Below, one piece after another: positions 1-4,821 of a stretch of DNA of 19,649 nucleotides. The position numbers and the translations under genes were made by a program. The notes beneath the pieces were generated by a model. That model saw nothing but the letters and a program-made list of their open reading frames with translations, ran no database searches and had not been told where the DNA came from. Source of the DNA: SIG455 sp045659025 (GTDB taxonomy: Bacteria > Bacillota > Clostridia > UMGS1810); assembly GCA_045659025.1 (NCBI GenBank), contig JAZOWA010000036.1, positions 1 through 19,649 of the forward strand, written 5' to 3'. The number at the start of each line of letters is the position of its first letter. Position 1 is the stretch's first letter.

Positions 1-807
1 GACGACAAATTGGTAGCGGTTTTATCTGAGAATGCCCAAACTCTTATTCGTGAAGGGAAAGCTACCTTGAATATGTCAAAAGACAAGAGGGGATTGTTGC
101 CAGTTTTAACAGATAAAAAAGGGAAATATATTGAGCAAGTAAGATTAAAAAAGGAGAACCTAACTCCTGAACTTATTCAAAATATGAATAGTTTTGCTGT
201 GCAAGCGCAACTGCAACAAATTGTTGAGCAAATTGAAGATATTTCAGACGGCTTAAAAACCATTGAAGCTGGGCAAAGAAATGATAGATTTGGCACACTT
301 GAGGCTGCTAAGCGACAGTATTTAGAAGCATTAGAATGCAATGATATTGAAAAAAAGAACAGATTGATTGAACACGCTGTTGTTTTGGGAAATCAGGCTA
401 GTGAGCAATTAATTGCTACATTTAAATCTGATATTATTGAGTTGACAGAGGCTAAAAGCAAGAAAAATAGGGATAAATTTATGATTGAATTAAAACGCTC
501 AATGAGAGGTATTAATGAAGCAAAACAAGTTTGTGCATTAGGTTATCTTGCGATCGGCGAAGAGAAGGCAATGTTGATTTCGTTACAATCATACGCTGAT
601 TTTATTGAAACAGAAATTGTTGCAAAACGAATTGGAACTGGTACCGTTGAGCAACTTTTGCATAGTTATGATGCAAATGCAAATTCACAGTGGATGGTAT
701 TTCCTAAAAAAATTCAAAAAAGTATTAATCAAATACAAATTCTTCCTAGCAAGAATTTAAGTTCAAATATGTTAGTAGAGGCGGTAACAACAGATGAAGA
801 AATGTAA
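1..807 (+). CDS. Hypothetical protein, 5'-truncated by the window edge
   Basis: I do not recognise this protein. The frame is open from base 1 (it begins D-D-K) and the first possible start, a TTG at 10, has no visible ribosome binding site, so the gene almost certainly begins upstream of the window. The visible ~268 residues are charged and mostly helical in character, rich in Gln, Glu and Lys, with no obvious signal peptide or membrane segment; the stretch around residues 50-160 looks coiled-coil-prone. Codon choice is AT-rich (AAA, TTA, ATT and GAA dominate), unlike the CTT/GAG/AAG-rich genes further right. The stop overlaps the start of the next small gene, so the two are probably translationally coupled. 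Together with the split tRNA at 1270-1311 this suggests mobile-element cargo; that part is inference. Confidence 0.7.
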   Translation, partial: DDKLVAVLSENAQTLIREGKATLNMSKDKRGLLPVLTDKKGKYIEQVRLKKENLTPELIQNMNSFAVQAQLQQIVEQIEDISDGLKTIEAGQRNDRFGTLEAAKRQYLEALECNDIEKKNRLIEHAVVLGNQASEQLIATFKSDIIELTEAKSKKNRDKFMIELKRSMRGINEAKQVCALGYLAIGEEKAMLISLQSYADFIETEIVAKRIGTGTVEQLLHSYDANANSQWMVFPKKIQKSINQIQILPSKNLSSNMLVEAVTTDEEM

Positions 808-964
808 ATGGTGTAAAAAAGAATTAACCGAATTTGATAAAGGGAATTTTTTGTGTGCTAACTGTAAAAAGAATCTAATAGAAACTGGCAAAAAAGCTGG
901 AACAGTATTGGCAACAATTGCATTAGCTGTTGTTGCGGTAAACGGAAAAAATAAAGATGAGTAA
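794..964 (+). CDS. Small zinc-ribbon plus transmembrane peptide (56 aa)
   Basis: The frame begins at an ATG inside the last codons of the upstream gene (14-base overlap, different frame) and ends at TAA 962-964. The product of 56 residues starts MKKCKWCKK and has two CxxC pairs (C4/C7 and C21/C24) spaced like a minimal zinc ribbon. A hydrophobic stretch at about residues 36-49 (AGTVLATIALAVVAV) could be a single membrane helix, followed by a short charged tail. The architecture of an N-terminal zinc ribbon and one C-terminal helix fits a small membrane-anchored accessory protein; the function is unknown. The overlap suggests translational coupling, so it may act with the upstream product. A terminator follows directly. 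No homolog is claimed. Confidence 0.7.
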   Translation: MKKCKWCKKELTEFDKGNFLCANCKKNLIETGKKAGTVLATIALAVVAVNGKNKDE

Positions 965-966
965 AG

Positions 967-1006
967 AAAAAATCCTTGAGAGCATAATGCTTTCAAGGAT
1001 TTTTTT
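967..1006. terminator. Bidirectional Rho-independent terminator
   Basis: An 18-bp, nearly perfect stem (AATCCTTGAGAGCA against TGCTTTCAAGGATT, extended by A/T pairs) has a 3-base loop. It is flanked by an A-run on the left and a T-run on the right, so it can end transcription in both directions. It lies between the small zinc-ribbon gene (+) and the convergent tRNA-Ser (-) and probably serves both. Confidence 0.85.
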
Positions 1007-1098
1007 GGCGGAGATGCAGAGATTTGAACTCTGGCGCCGGTTTGAGCCGACCTACTGCATTTCGAGTGCAGACCCTTCAACCACTTGGGTACATCTCC
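1006..1098 (-). tRNA. tRNA-Ser (anticodon CGA)
   Basis: The reverse strand folds as a complete class II tRNA. The 7-bp acceptor stem GGAGATG pairs with CATCTCC, the anticodon arm is CTGCA-CTCGAAA-TGCAG giving anticodon CGA, there is a long variable arm, a T-loop TTCAAAT, discriminator G and an encoded CCA. Length is 93 nt with CCA, normal for tRNA-Ser. It decodes UCG. The gene ends against the shared terminator at 967-1006. A second tRNA-Ser 5' half with the same anticodon lies 170 bp upstream on the same strand. Confidence 0.95.
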
Positions 1099-1269
1099 AG
1101 GTATGTTAATTCGCTCCGATTTGATAGAGCAAAAAAAAGCAAATTATAGAATTTTGTTAGAAATGGCTAGAAAAACCGCTAGATAAGGGTGTAAAAACAA
1201 GGTTTGAACCTCGCTTAAACCCGCGTGGTTAAGCCATTTGTAGGGGTACAGTTACAGTGTAACCGAGGG
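1099..1269. other. Palindrome-rich gene-free segment, candidate attachment region
   Basis: No gene is visible between the intact tRNA-Ser and the tRNA-Ser fragment. The segment contains GGTTTGAACC (1201-1210, a perfect palindrome), GCTTAAACC / GGTTAAGC (1213-1221 and 1227-1234, an inverted pair around CGCGT with one bulged A), and GTTACA-G-TGTAAC (1251-1263, perfect). GGCTAG and CGCTAG recur near 1163-1180. Dense short symmetric sites beside a broken tRNA are typical of tyrosine-recombinase attachment regions. No integrase gene is visible in the window, so the assignment is inferred from position and symmetry only. Confidence 0.4.
1143..1172 (-). promoter_or_regulatory. Candidate promoter of tRNA-Ser
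   Basis: The reverse strand has a perfect -10 TATAAT (complement of 1143-1148) about 45 bases before the tRNA 5' end. The -35 is poor (TTCTAG at an 18-base spacing). This is the only reasonable SigA-like site close to the tRNA. Confidence 0.4.
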
Positions 1270-1311
1270 GATTTCGAGTCATGTCCGTTATGACCACTTC
1301 GATACCACTCC
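1270..1311 (-). pseudogene. tRNA-Ser (CGA) 5'-half fragment
   Basis: Reading the reverse strand from 1311, the sequence has an acceptor 5' strand GGAGTGG, TA at positions 8-9, a D-arm pairing TCG with CGG around AAGTGGTCATAA, a 5' anticodon-stem strand CATGA and loop CTCGAAA (anticodon CGA). The 3' stem strand should then read TCATG but reads TCCCC. No matching T-arm plus CCACTCC acceptor strand follows. The gene is therefore a half tRNA cut at the 3' edge of the anticodon loop. It is not a copy of the intact neighbour, since the acceptor and D-arm differ, so it is more likely the remains of a separate host tRNA-Ser. Confidence 0.6.
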
Positions 1312-1378
1312 ATAACGAGATGATTATATCAACGTTTTGCATAAAAGTCAACCTTTGTGCCCGTATAATAATATTAAA

Positions 1379-1407
1379 TTGACATATTGCAGGAAATATG
1401 ATAATAT
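1379..1407 (+). promoter_or_regulatory. SigA-type promoter of mntP
   Basis: TTGACA (1379-1384) and TAATAT (1402-1407) are separated by 17 bases, about 34 bases before the mntP start codon. No yybP-ykoY-type manganese riboswitch fits in the short remaining leader. Confidence 0.75.
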
Positions 1408-1440
1408 TTATCAGTAACCTATGAAACAGAGGAGATATAT

Positions 1441-2031
1441 ATGGGATATTTAGAACTTATATTGCTTGCAATAGGCCTTTCAATGGATGCTTTTGCAGTA
1501 TCCGTATGCGAGGGGATATCGCTAAAGAAATCTGGTATAAAGAAGGCTCTTGCTTGCGGTGCGTGGTTCGGAGTGTTTCAGGGTTTGATGCCTGTTATCG
1601 GATATGTTCTCAGTGCAAATTTTGAGAGATATATCAATGCGGTTGCTCCGTGGATTGCTTTTGCATTACTCACACTTCTTGGCATTAATATGCTCAAGGA
1701 AGCACATGAAGATGACGAATGTGGTTGTTGTGAGTGCAAGAGCAAAGAAGGCAAGACGATGTTTCTTCTTGCTATAGCCACCAGTATAGATGCTTTGGCG
1801 GTGGGCATTACCTTCACTTGTGTTGATTTGAAATTCCTCTTTGCAGACAAATTTGCAAATGCTCTCTTTGGCTCTGCGGTTATATGCATAATAACTTTTG
1901 TACTTTCCTCGCTTGGTGTTAAGGTGGGGGCGGTATTCGGTTCTAAATGGAAGAAGAAATCCGAGATAGCCGGTGGCGTGATACTTGTGTTTATAGGTTT
2001 GAAGATACTTTGTGAATATTTGTTTTTCTAA
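1441..2031 (+). CDS. mntP: MntP-family manganese efflux pump
   Basis: MntP proteins are inner-membrane exporters that remove excess Mn2+. The 196-residue product has the family's usual length and about six hydrophobic helices in two homologous halves. Each half carries the family Asp motif: GLSMDAFAVS with D16 in helix 1 and ATSIDALAVG with D117 in helix 4. The loop after helix 3 is unusual, with an acidic and Cys-rich patch (EDDECGCCECK, residues 90-100). ATG 1441 follows AGAGGAG at a 6-base spacing. The gene has its own consensus promoter and stands alone between the tRNA-Ser fragment and tRNA-Leu. Annotation as mntP rests on the duplicated Asp motifs and topology; Mn2+ specificity is inferred from the family. 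Confidence 0.93.
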   Translation: MGYLELILLAIGLSMDAFAVSVCEGISLKKSGIKKALACGAWFGVFQGLMPVIGYVLSANFERYINAVAPWIAFALLTLLGINMLKEAHEDDECGCCECKSKEGKTMFLLAIATSIDALAVGITFTCVDLKFLFADKFANALFGSAVICIITFVLSSLGVKVGAVFGSKWKKKSEIAGGVILVFIGLKILCEYLFF

Positions 2032-2178
2032 GTGACACCCCAGGAGCGAAAGCGAATGGTGTGGTGGAACTTATGCCAAAACTGTCGTTGAAACAAGCGC
2101 CCGCGTAAGGCGCGCAGTTGAAACGGAACAGTTGACGGCAAGTAAACTTTGTTATATCACTATGTTTATACTATATAT
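2032..2178. other. Intergenic segment with GC-rich hairpin flanked by GTTGAAAC repeats
   Basis: No gene is visible. GTTGAAAC occurs twice (about 2091-2098 and 2117-2124), bracketing a short GC-rich hairpin in which GCGCC pairs with GGCGC around CGCGTAA. A weak promoter-like TTGACG (2132-2137) with a poor -10 (TATCAC, 2155-2160) at 17 bases could drive the tRNA-Leu that begins at 2179; an alternative -10 is TATACT at 2167-2172. Confidence 0.35.
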
Positions 2179-2259
2179 GCGGATGTGGCGGAATTGGCAG
2201 ACGCGCCAGACTTAGGATCTGGTGTCCCCGACGTGCAGGTTCGATTCCTGTCATCCGCA
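2179..2259 (+). tRNA. tRNA-Leu (anticodon UAG)
   Basis: This is a complete class II tRNA. The acceptor stem GCGGATG pairs with CATCCGC, the D-arm contains the usual GG, the anticodon arm is CCAGA-CTTAGGA-TCTGG with anticodon TAG (UAG), there is a long variable arm, and the T-arm is GCAGG-TTCGATT-CCTGT with discriminator A. CCA is not encoded. It decodes CUA and, by wobble, other CUN codons. A strong terminator begins two bases after the 3' end. The last 15 bases of the tRNA are repeated 197 bp downstream. Confidence 0.96.
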
Positions 2260-2336
2260 TAATTAAAAGCACCCTTATCAAAGGGTGCTTTTAATTTTAT
2301 AAAGGGAAGGAATCGAACCTCGAGGAGGCACGAGCC
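2245..2336 (+). repeat. 92-bp direct repeat, copy 1 (tRNA-Leu 3' end plus terminator plus tail)
   Basis: This copy is identical to 2442-2533 over all 92 bases, an offset of 197. It comprises the last 15 bases of tRNA-Leu, the terminator hairpin and a tail. The tail contains AGGAATCGAACCT (2308-2320), the exact reverse complement of the tRNA-Leu T-arm segment AGGTTCGATTCCT (2237-2249). Identity ends sharply at both sides. Confidence 0.95.
2261..2300 (+). terminator. tRNA-Leu terminator
   Basis: A perfect 16-bp stem (AATTAAAAGCACCCTT with AAGGGTGCTTTTAATT) has a 4-base loop and is followed by TTAT. Its A/T-rich foot makes it usable on either strand. An identical copy sits at 2458-2497 inside the second repeat unit. 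Confidence 0.85.
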
Positions 2337-2441
2337 TATTAGAAAATAGTTGATAACTATTTTCGGGCGAGTGGTGAGAAGGCGGGTACCAAAATGTAAA
2401 ACATTTGGGTCGCCGAGCACGGCAGATTGCTCGCAATCTGT
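2337..2441. other. Hairpin-rich 105-bp spacer between the direct repeats
   Basis: There is no coding sense on either strand. Three inverted repeats follow one another: GAAAATAGTT-GAT-AACTATTTTC (2342-2364, perfect 10-bp stem), an imperfect stem CCAAAATGT / ACATTTGGG around AAA (near 2389-2409), and CAGATTGC-TC-GCAATCTG (2423-2440, perfect 8-bp stem). The last hairpin ends one base before the second repeat copy. The segment looks like a structured RNA or the inside of a small palindromic repeat element, not decayed coding DNA. Confidence 0.6.
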
Positions 2442-2533
2442 TTCCTGTCATCCGCATAATTAAAAGCACCCTTATCAAAGGGTGCTTTTAATTTTATAAA
2501 GGGAAGGAATCGAACCTCGAGGAGGCACGAGCC
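2442..2533 (+). repeat. 92-bp direct repeat, copy 2
   Basis: This is an exact duplicate of 2245-2336, so it repeats the tRNA-Leu 3' terminal 15 bases without the rest of the tRNA, followed by the same terminator and the same T-arm-complementary tail. It ends about 78 bases before the SSB-like gene. Confidence 0.95.
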
Positions 2534-2611
2534 GATTTTTTCTGTTATAAACCTTTTCCTTTGCGAATAAAATGTATGAGAACACATCGCAAAAGGGAAG
2601 GAGTGTAGCAG

Positions 2612-3262
2612 TTGATTACAGAAGGAATCAATAACGAGGTTTTTCTTAACGGCAGGGTAGATAGCGAACTTACATATAGCCATGAGGTGTATGGTGAGGG
2701 GTTTTATTCGTTTTTTGTTAAGATTCTGCGACTGAGTAATATGAGCGATCGTATCAATGTTACTGTGTCGGAGCGTCTTTTGAGAGATAAGGTGTTAGGT
2801 GTGGGTGAGGAGATTGAGGTGCGTGGCCAATTCCGCTCGTATAATAATTACTATCGGGATGGTAATCGCCTTATCTTAACTGTGTTTGCCCGTGATATTA
2901 CAACAGAAATAAATGGTGACGAACGTAATCCCAATCAGATATACCTGAATGGATACATCTGCAAACCGCCACTATATCGTACCACGCCATTTGGCAGAGA
3001 GATTTGCGATATACTTCTTGCTGTTAATCGTGCATATAATAAATCTGATTATATTCCCTGTATCACATGGGGAAGGAACGCAAGGTTTTCATCCACTTTC
3101 GAGGTGGGTGATAATATACGTTTGTGGGGACGGATTCAAAGCAGAGATTATCAAAAGAAAATCAGCGAAGAAGAGAGCGTCACCAAGACAGCCTATGAGG
3201 TGTCGGTTTCAAAAATGGAGCACGTTGTGGCGGAAGAAGTAAGAAACGAAGAAAATGTTTGA
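2612..3262 (+). CDS. SSB-like protein with two OB folds
   Basis: The C-terminal half (residues ~108-205) reads like a single-stranded DNA-binding protein: a QIYLNGYI opening strand, GREICDILLAVNR, a CITWGRNA core (compare the conserved W-G of SSB), then GDNIRLWGRIQSRDY. The N-terminal half (~8-105) repeats the plan in more divergent form (VFLNGRVDSEL, then VGEEIEVRGQFRSYNNYY). The likely role is binding single-stranded DNA or acting as an accessory SSB paralogue. It lacks the acidic DDxPF-like tail of housekeeping SSB, which argues against it being the main replication SSB. The start is TTG 2612, chosen because GGGAAGGAG lies 8-9 bases upstream and no ATG fits. The gene stands alone before the SASP gene. 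Confidence 0.75.
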   Translation: MITEGINNEVFLNGRVDSELTYSHEVYGEGFYSFFVKILRLSNMSDRINVTVSERLLRDKVLGVGEEIEVRGQFRSYNNYYRDGNRLILTVFARDITTEINGDERNPNQIYLNGYICKPPLYRTTPFGREICDILLAVNRAYNKSDYIPCITWGRNARFSSTFEVGDNIRLWGRIQSRDYQKKISEEESVTKTAYEVSVSKMEHVVAEEVRNEENV

Positions 3263-3270
3263 AATTTCCT

Positions 3271-3299
3271 GAATAATGCACAAAGGAAAAACCACAATA
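3271..3299 (+). promoter_or_regulatory. Candidate SigG-type promoter of the SASP gene
   Basis: GAATA (3271-3275) and CACAATA (3293-3299) are separated by 17 bases. SigG promoters of Bacillus and Clostridium are described as a GNATR -35 with a CATNNTA-like -10, so this site has one -10 mismatch. The position, about 45 bases ahead of the SASP ribosome binding site, is right for forespore expression. No SigA site is visible there. Confidence 0.5.
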
Positions 3300-3351
3300 A
3301 AAGTGCAAGCGAAAAACGTTTGTGCAGATAATTTTAAGGAGAGATTAAACG

Positions 3352-3540
3352 ATGTCAAACTCAAAGACAAAGAAAGAAGCAAAAGAAGCATTAAACAAGC
3401 TTAAGATGGAAGCTGCGAGCGAAGTAGGCGTAAACTTGAAAGAAGGTTACAATGGCGACCTCACATCAAGACAGACAGGTTCCGTAGGTGGCCAGATGGT
3501 CAAGAAAATGATCAACGAAATGGAAAACAACATGCAGTAA
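3352..3540 (+). CDS. Alpha/beta-type small acid-soluble spore protein
   Basis: SASPs coat and protect DNA in dormant spores and are degraded by the GPR protease on germination. The 62-residue product has both family signatures: KLKMEAASEVGVNL, covering the GPR cleavage region (E-A-A-S-E), and TGSVGGQMVKKMI, the DNA-binding second helix. Length matches the family. ATG 3352 follows AAGGAG at a 10-base spacing. A SigG-like promoter precedes it and a strong terminator follows, so it is probably monocistronic. It is direct evidence that the organism, or its recent ancestors, forms endospores. Confidence 0.95.
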   Translation: MSNSKTKKEAKEALNKLKMEAASEVGVNLKEGYNGDLTSRQTGSVGGQMVKKMINEMENNMQ

Positions 3541-3552
3541 TTGCAGGTGTAT

Positions 3553-3584
3553 TTGAGGGCTGGGAGACAGCCCTCAATTTTTTT
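3553..3584 (+). terminator. Rho-independent terminator after the SASP gene
   Basis: A perfect 10-bp stem TTGAGGGCTG / CAGCCCTCAA with a GGAGA loop is followed by seven T. It starts 12 bases after the SASP stop codon. Confidence 0.92.
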
Positions 3585-3627
3585 ACAATGATTTCATATT
3601 TCTTTCACACAATTTACACAATGAGTA

Positions 3628-3636
3628 TGATATAAT
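3628..3636 (+). promoter_or_regulatory. Extended -10 promoter of the repeat-protein gene
   Basis: TGATATAAT is a perfect extended -10 (TG at 3628-3629, TATAAT at 3631-3636). The -35 region is weak. It lies 37 bases before ATG 3674 and overlaps the earlier in-frame ATG at 3635, which argues against that earlier start. Confidence 0.6.
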
Positions 3637-3673
3637 GAAATTGCAAGGAAAAACATTTGAAAGGATGATTTGT

Positions 3674-4699
3674 ATGAAAAAGAATCTTATAATTTCGTTG
3701 TCAGTTGTTGGCGCAATTATACTTGGCAGTGCTACTGTATTTGCGGGCAATGCGATCGCAAATAAAGTTACATGTCCCAATTGCGGCACAGAAGTAGAAG
3801 TACAGGCAAAGGCGCCTGCAGGACGTTTTGGTCGTATGCAGTTTGGCAAGAATTTTGAATCCAAGACATTGGATGAACTCAAAGCCGAGCTTGCTGCACA
3901 GGTAGCCGAGGGTAAGATTGCACAGGAGCAGGCAGATAAGCGTATTGAAAGCTATGAGAAATGGCAGGAGAACGCAAAGAAGAGAGAAGAAGAGCAGGCA
4001 AAGCGTAAAGAAGAGTACAAAGCAAAGCTTGCTGAGAAAGTTGCTGCCGGTGAGATGACTCAGGAACAGGCAGATAAACTTCTTGAAAACTACGGTAAGA
4101 GAGGCAATAGAGAAAACAAAGGCAATAAGGGTGGTTTTAATCGTCCCGGTAACTTTGATAAGAAGGCAGAGCCCAAGACCTTGGACGAACTCAAAAACGA
4201 GCTTGCTGCACAGGTAGCCGAGGGTAAGATTACACAGGAGCAGGCAGATAAGCGTATTGAAAGTTATGAGAAATGGCAGGAGAATGCTCAGAAGATGAAG
4301 GAAGCTCAGGAGAAGCGTAAAGCCGAGCAGGAAAAACGCAAGGAAGAGTATAAAGCGGAGCTCGCTGCAAAGGTTGCTGCCGGTGAGATGACTCAGGAAC
4401 AGGCAGATAAACTTCTTGAAAACTACGGTAAGAGAGGTTTCTTCCGTGGAAACTTCAAAGTTAAGACTTTGGAAGAGTACAAGGCAGAACTCGCTGCAAA
4501 GGTTACTGCAGGCGAAATGACTCAGGAAGAAGCAGATAAGCTTATCGCTGAGTACGAAGCAAGACAGGCCAAGTTCAAAGAATTCGCCGAGAAGAAAGGC
4601 GAAGGCAACAAAGAAGGCAAAGCACCTTTTGGAGGTCAGTTCGGCGGTCGGTTTGGTGGCCGTGGCAGAGGTGGTTTCCCTGGTAAGGCCGGCAAATAA
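3674..4699 (+). CDS. Exported protein with five DUF2680-like repeats and Gly/Arg-rich tail
   Basis: This 341-residue protein begins with a Sec-type signal peptide (KK, hydrophobic 4-22, likely cut near residue 24). A CPNC pair follows (C34, C37), then five copies of a ~32-residue helical unit of the form ELAAQVAEGKITQEQADK at about residues 64-97, 113-143, 168-201, 223-254 and 264-297. The units alternate in type A-B-A-B-B. Lys/Glu-rich linkers join them, and residues ~316-341 form a Gly/Phe/Arg-rich tail (FGGRFGGRGRGGF). The unit resembles DUF2680, a secreted clostridial family of unknown function. ATG 3674 is chosen because AAAGGA lies 8 bases upstream; the in-frame ATG 3635 lies inside the promoter. 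The function is unknown, and a cell-envelope or polyanion-binding role would be a guess. Confidence 0.8.
   Translation: MKKNLIISLSVVGAIILGSATVFAGNAIANKVTCPNCGTEVEVQAKAPAGRFGRMQFGKNFESKTLDELKAELAAQVAEGKIAQEQADKRIESYEKWQENAKKREEEQAKRKEEYKAKLAEKVAAGEMTQEQADKLLENYGKRGNRENKGNKGGFNRPGNFDKKAEPKTLDELKNELAAQVAEGKITQEQADKRIESYEKWQENAQKMKEAQEKRKAEQEKRKEEYKAELAAKVAAGEMTQEQADKLLENYGKRGFFRGNFKVKTLEEYKAELAAKVTAGEMTQEEADKLIAEYEARQAKFKEFAEKKGEGNKEGKAPFGGQFGGRFGGRGRGGFPGKAGK
3863..4435 (+). repeat. Intragenic tandem duplication (two ~240-260 bp blocks)
   Basis: Bases 3863-4102 and 4175-4435 encode repeat pairs 1+2 and 3+4 of the exported protein and are nearly identical at DNA level, including third codon positions. 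The second block carries a short extra Lys/Glu linker. Such synonymous identity indicates recent duplication or ongoing homogenisation. Confidence 0.8.
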
Positions 4700-4722
4700 T
4701 TTGTGCCCATTTTTATACATAT

Positions 4723-4758
4723 AGCACGGAGGTGTCCTTTCGGGGACGCTTTTGTGCT
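4723..4758 (+). other. Stem-loop with many G-U pairs after the repeat-protein gene
   Basis: AGCAC pairs with GTGCT and GGAGGTGTCC with GGACGCTTTT, giving a 15-bp stem if G-U pairs are allowed, closed by a short TTTC-G loop. The wobble pairs only work as + strand RNA. There is no T-run after it, so it is a weak terminator candidate or an mRNA 3'-end stabiliser. Confidence 0.4.
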
Positions 4759-4786
4759 GTGTGGAGAAAGTATTTGCGAATATGTA

Positions 4787-4815
4787 TTGACTTTTATGCG
4801 GTAAATTGATATAAT
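4787..4815 (+). promoter_or_regulatory. SigA-type promoter of the pheST T-box operon
   Basis: TTGACT (4787-4792) and TATAAT (4810-4815) are separated by 17 bases. Transcription would begin near 4822, giving a leader of about 285 bases before pheS. Confidence 0.88.
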
Positions 4816-4821
4816 ACATAA

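Noticed and set aside
772..1080. 102-codon - strand open frame over the terminator and tRNA-Ser
   Set aside because: It lies across an intact tRNA and a terminator and opposes two better + strand genes.
1099..1311. Group I intron inside the tRNA-Ser anticodon loop
   Set aside because: The break is in the place group I introns use, but no 3' exon half completing the fragment follows, the ~170-bp interval is short, and no P/Q/R/S core was recognised.
2091..2124. GTTGAAAC repeats as a CRISPR array
   Set aside because: There are only two 8-base copies, no regular spacers and no cas genes.
2166..2683. Three - strand open frames (60-108 codons) across tRNA-Leu and the direct repeats
   Set aside because: They translate the antisense of tRNA-Leu and the duplicated hairpin block; the antisense tRNA peptide (TSGTPDPKSGASANSATSA) is a familiar false call, and the frames share sequence only because the DNA is repeated.
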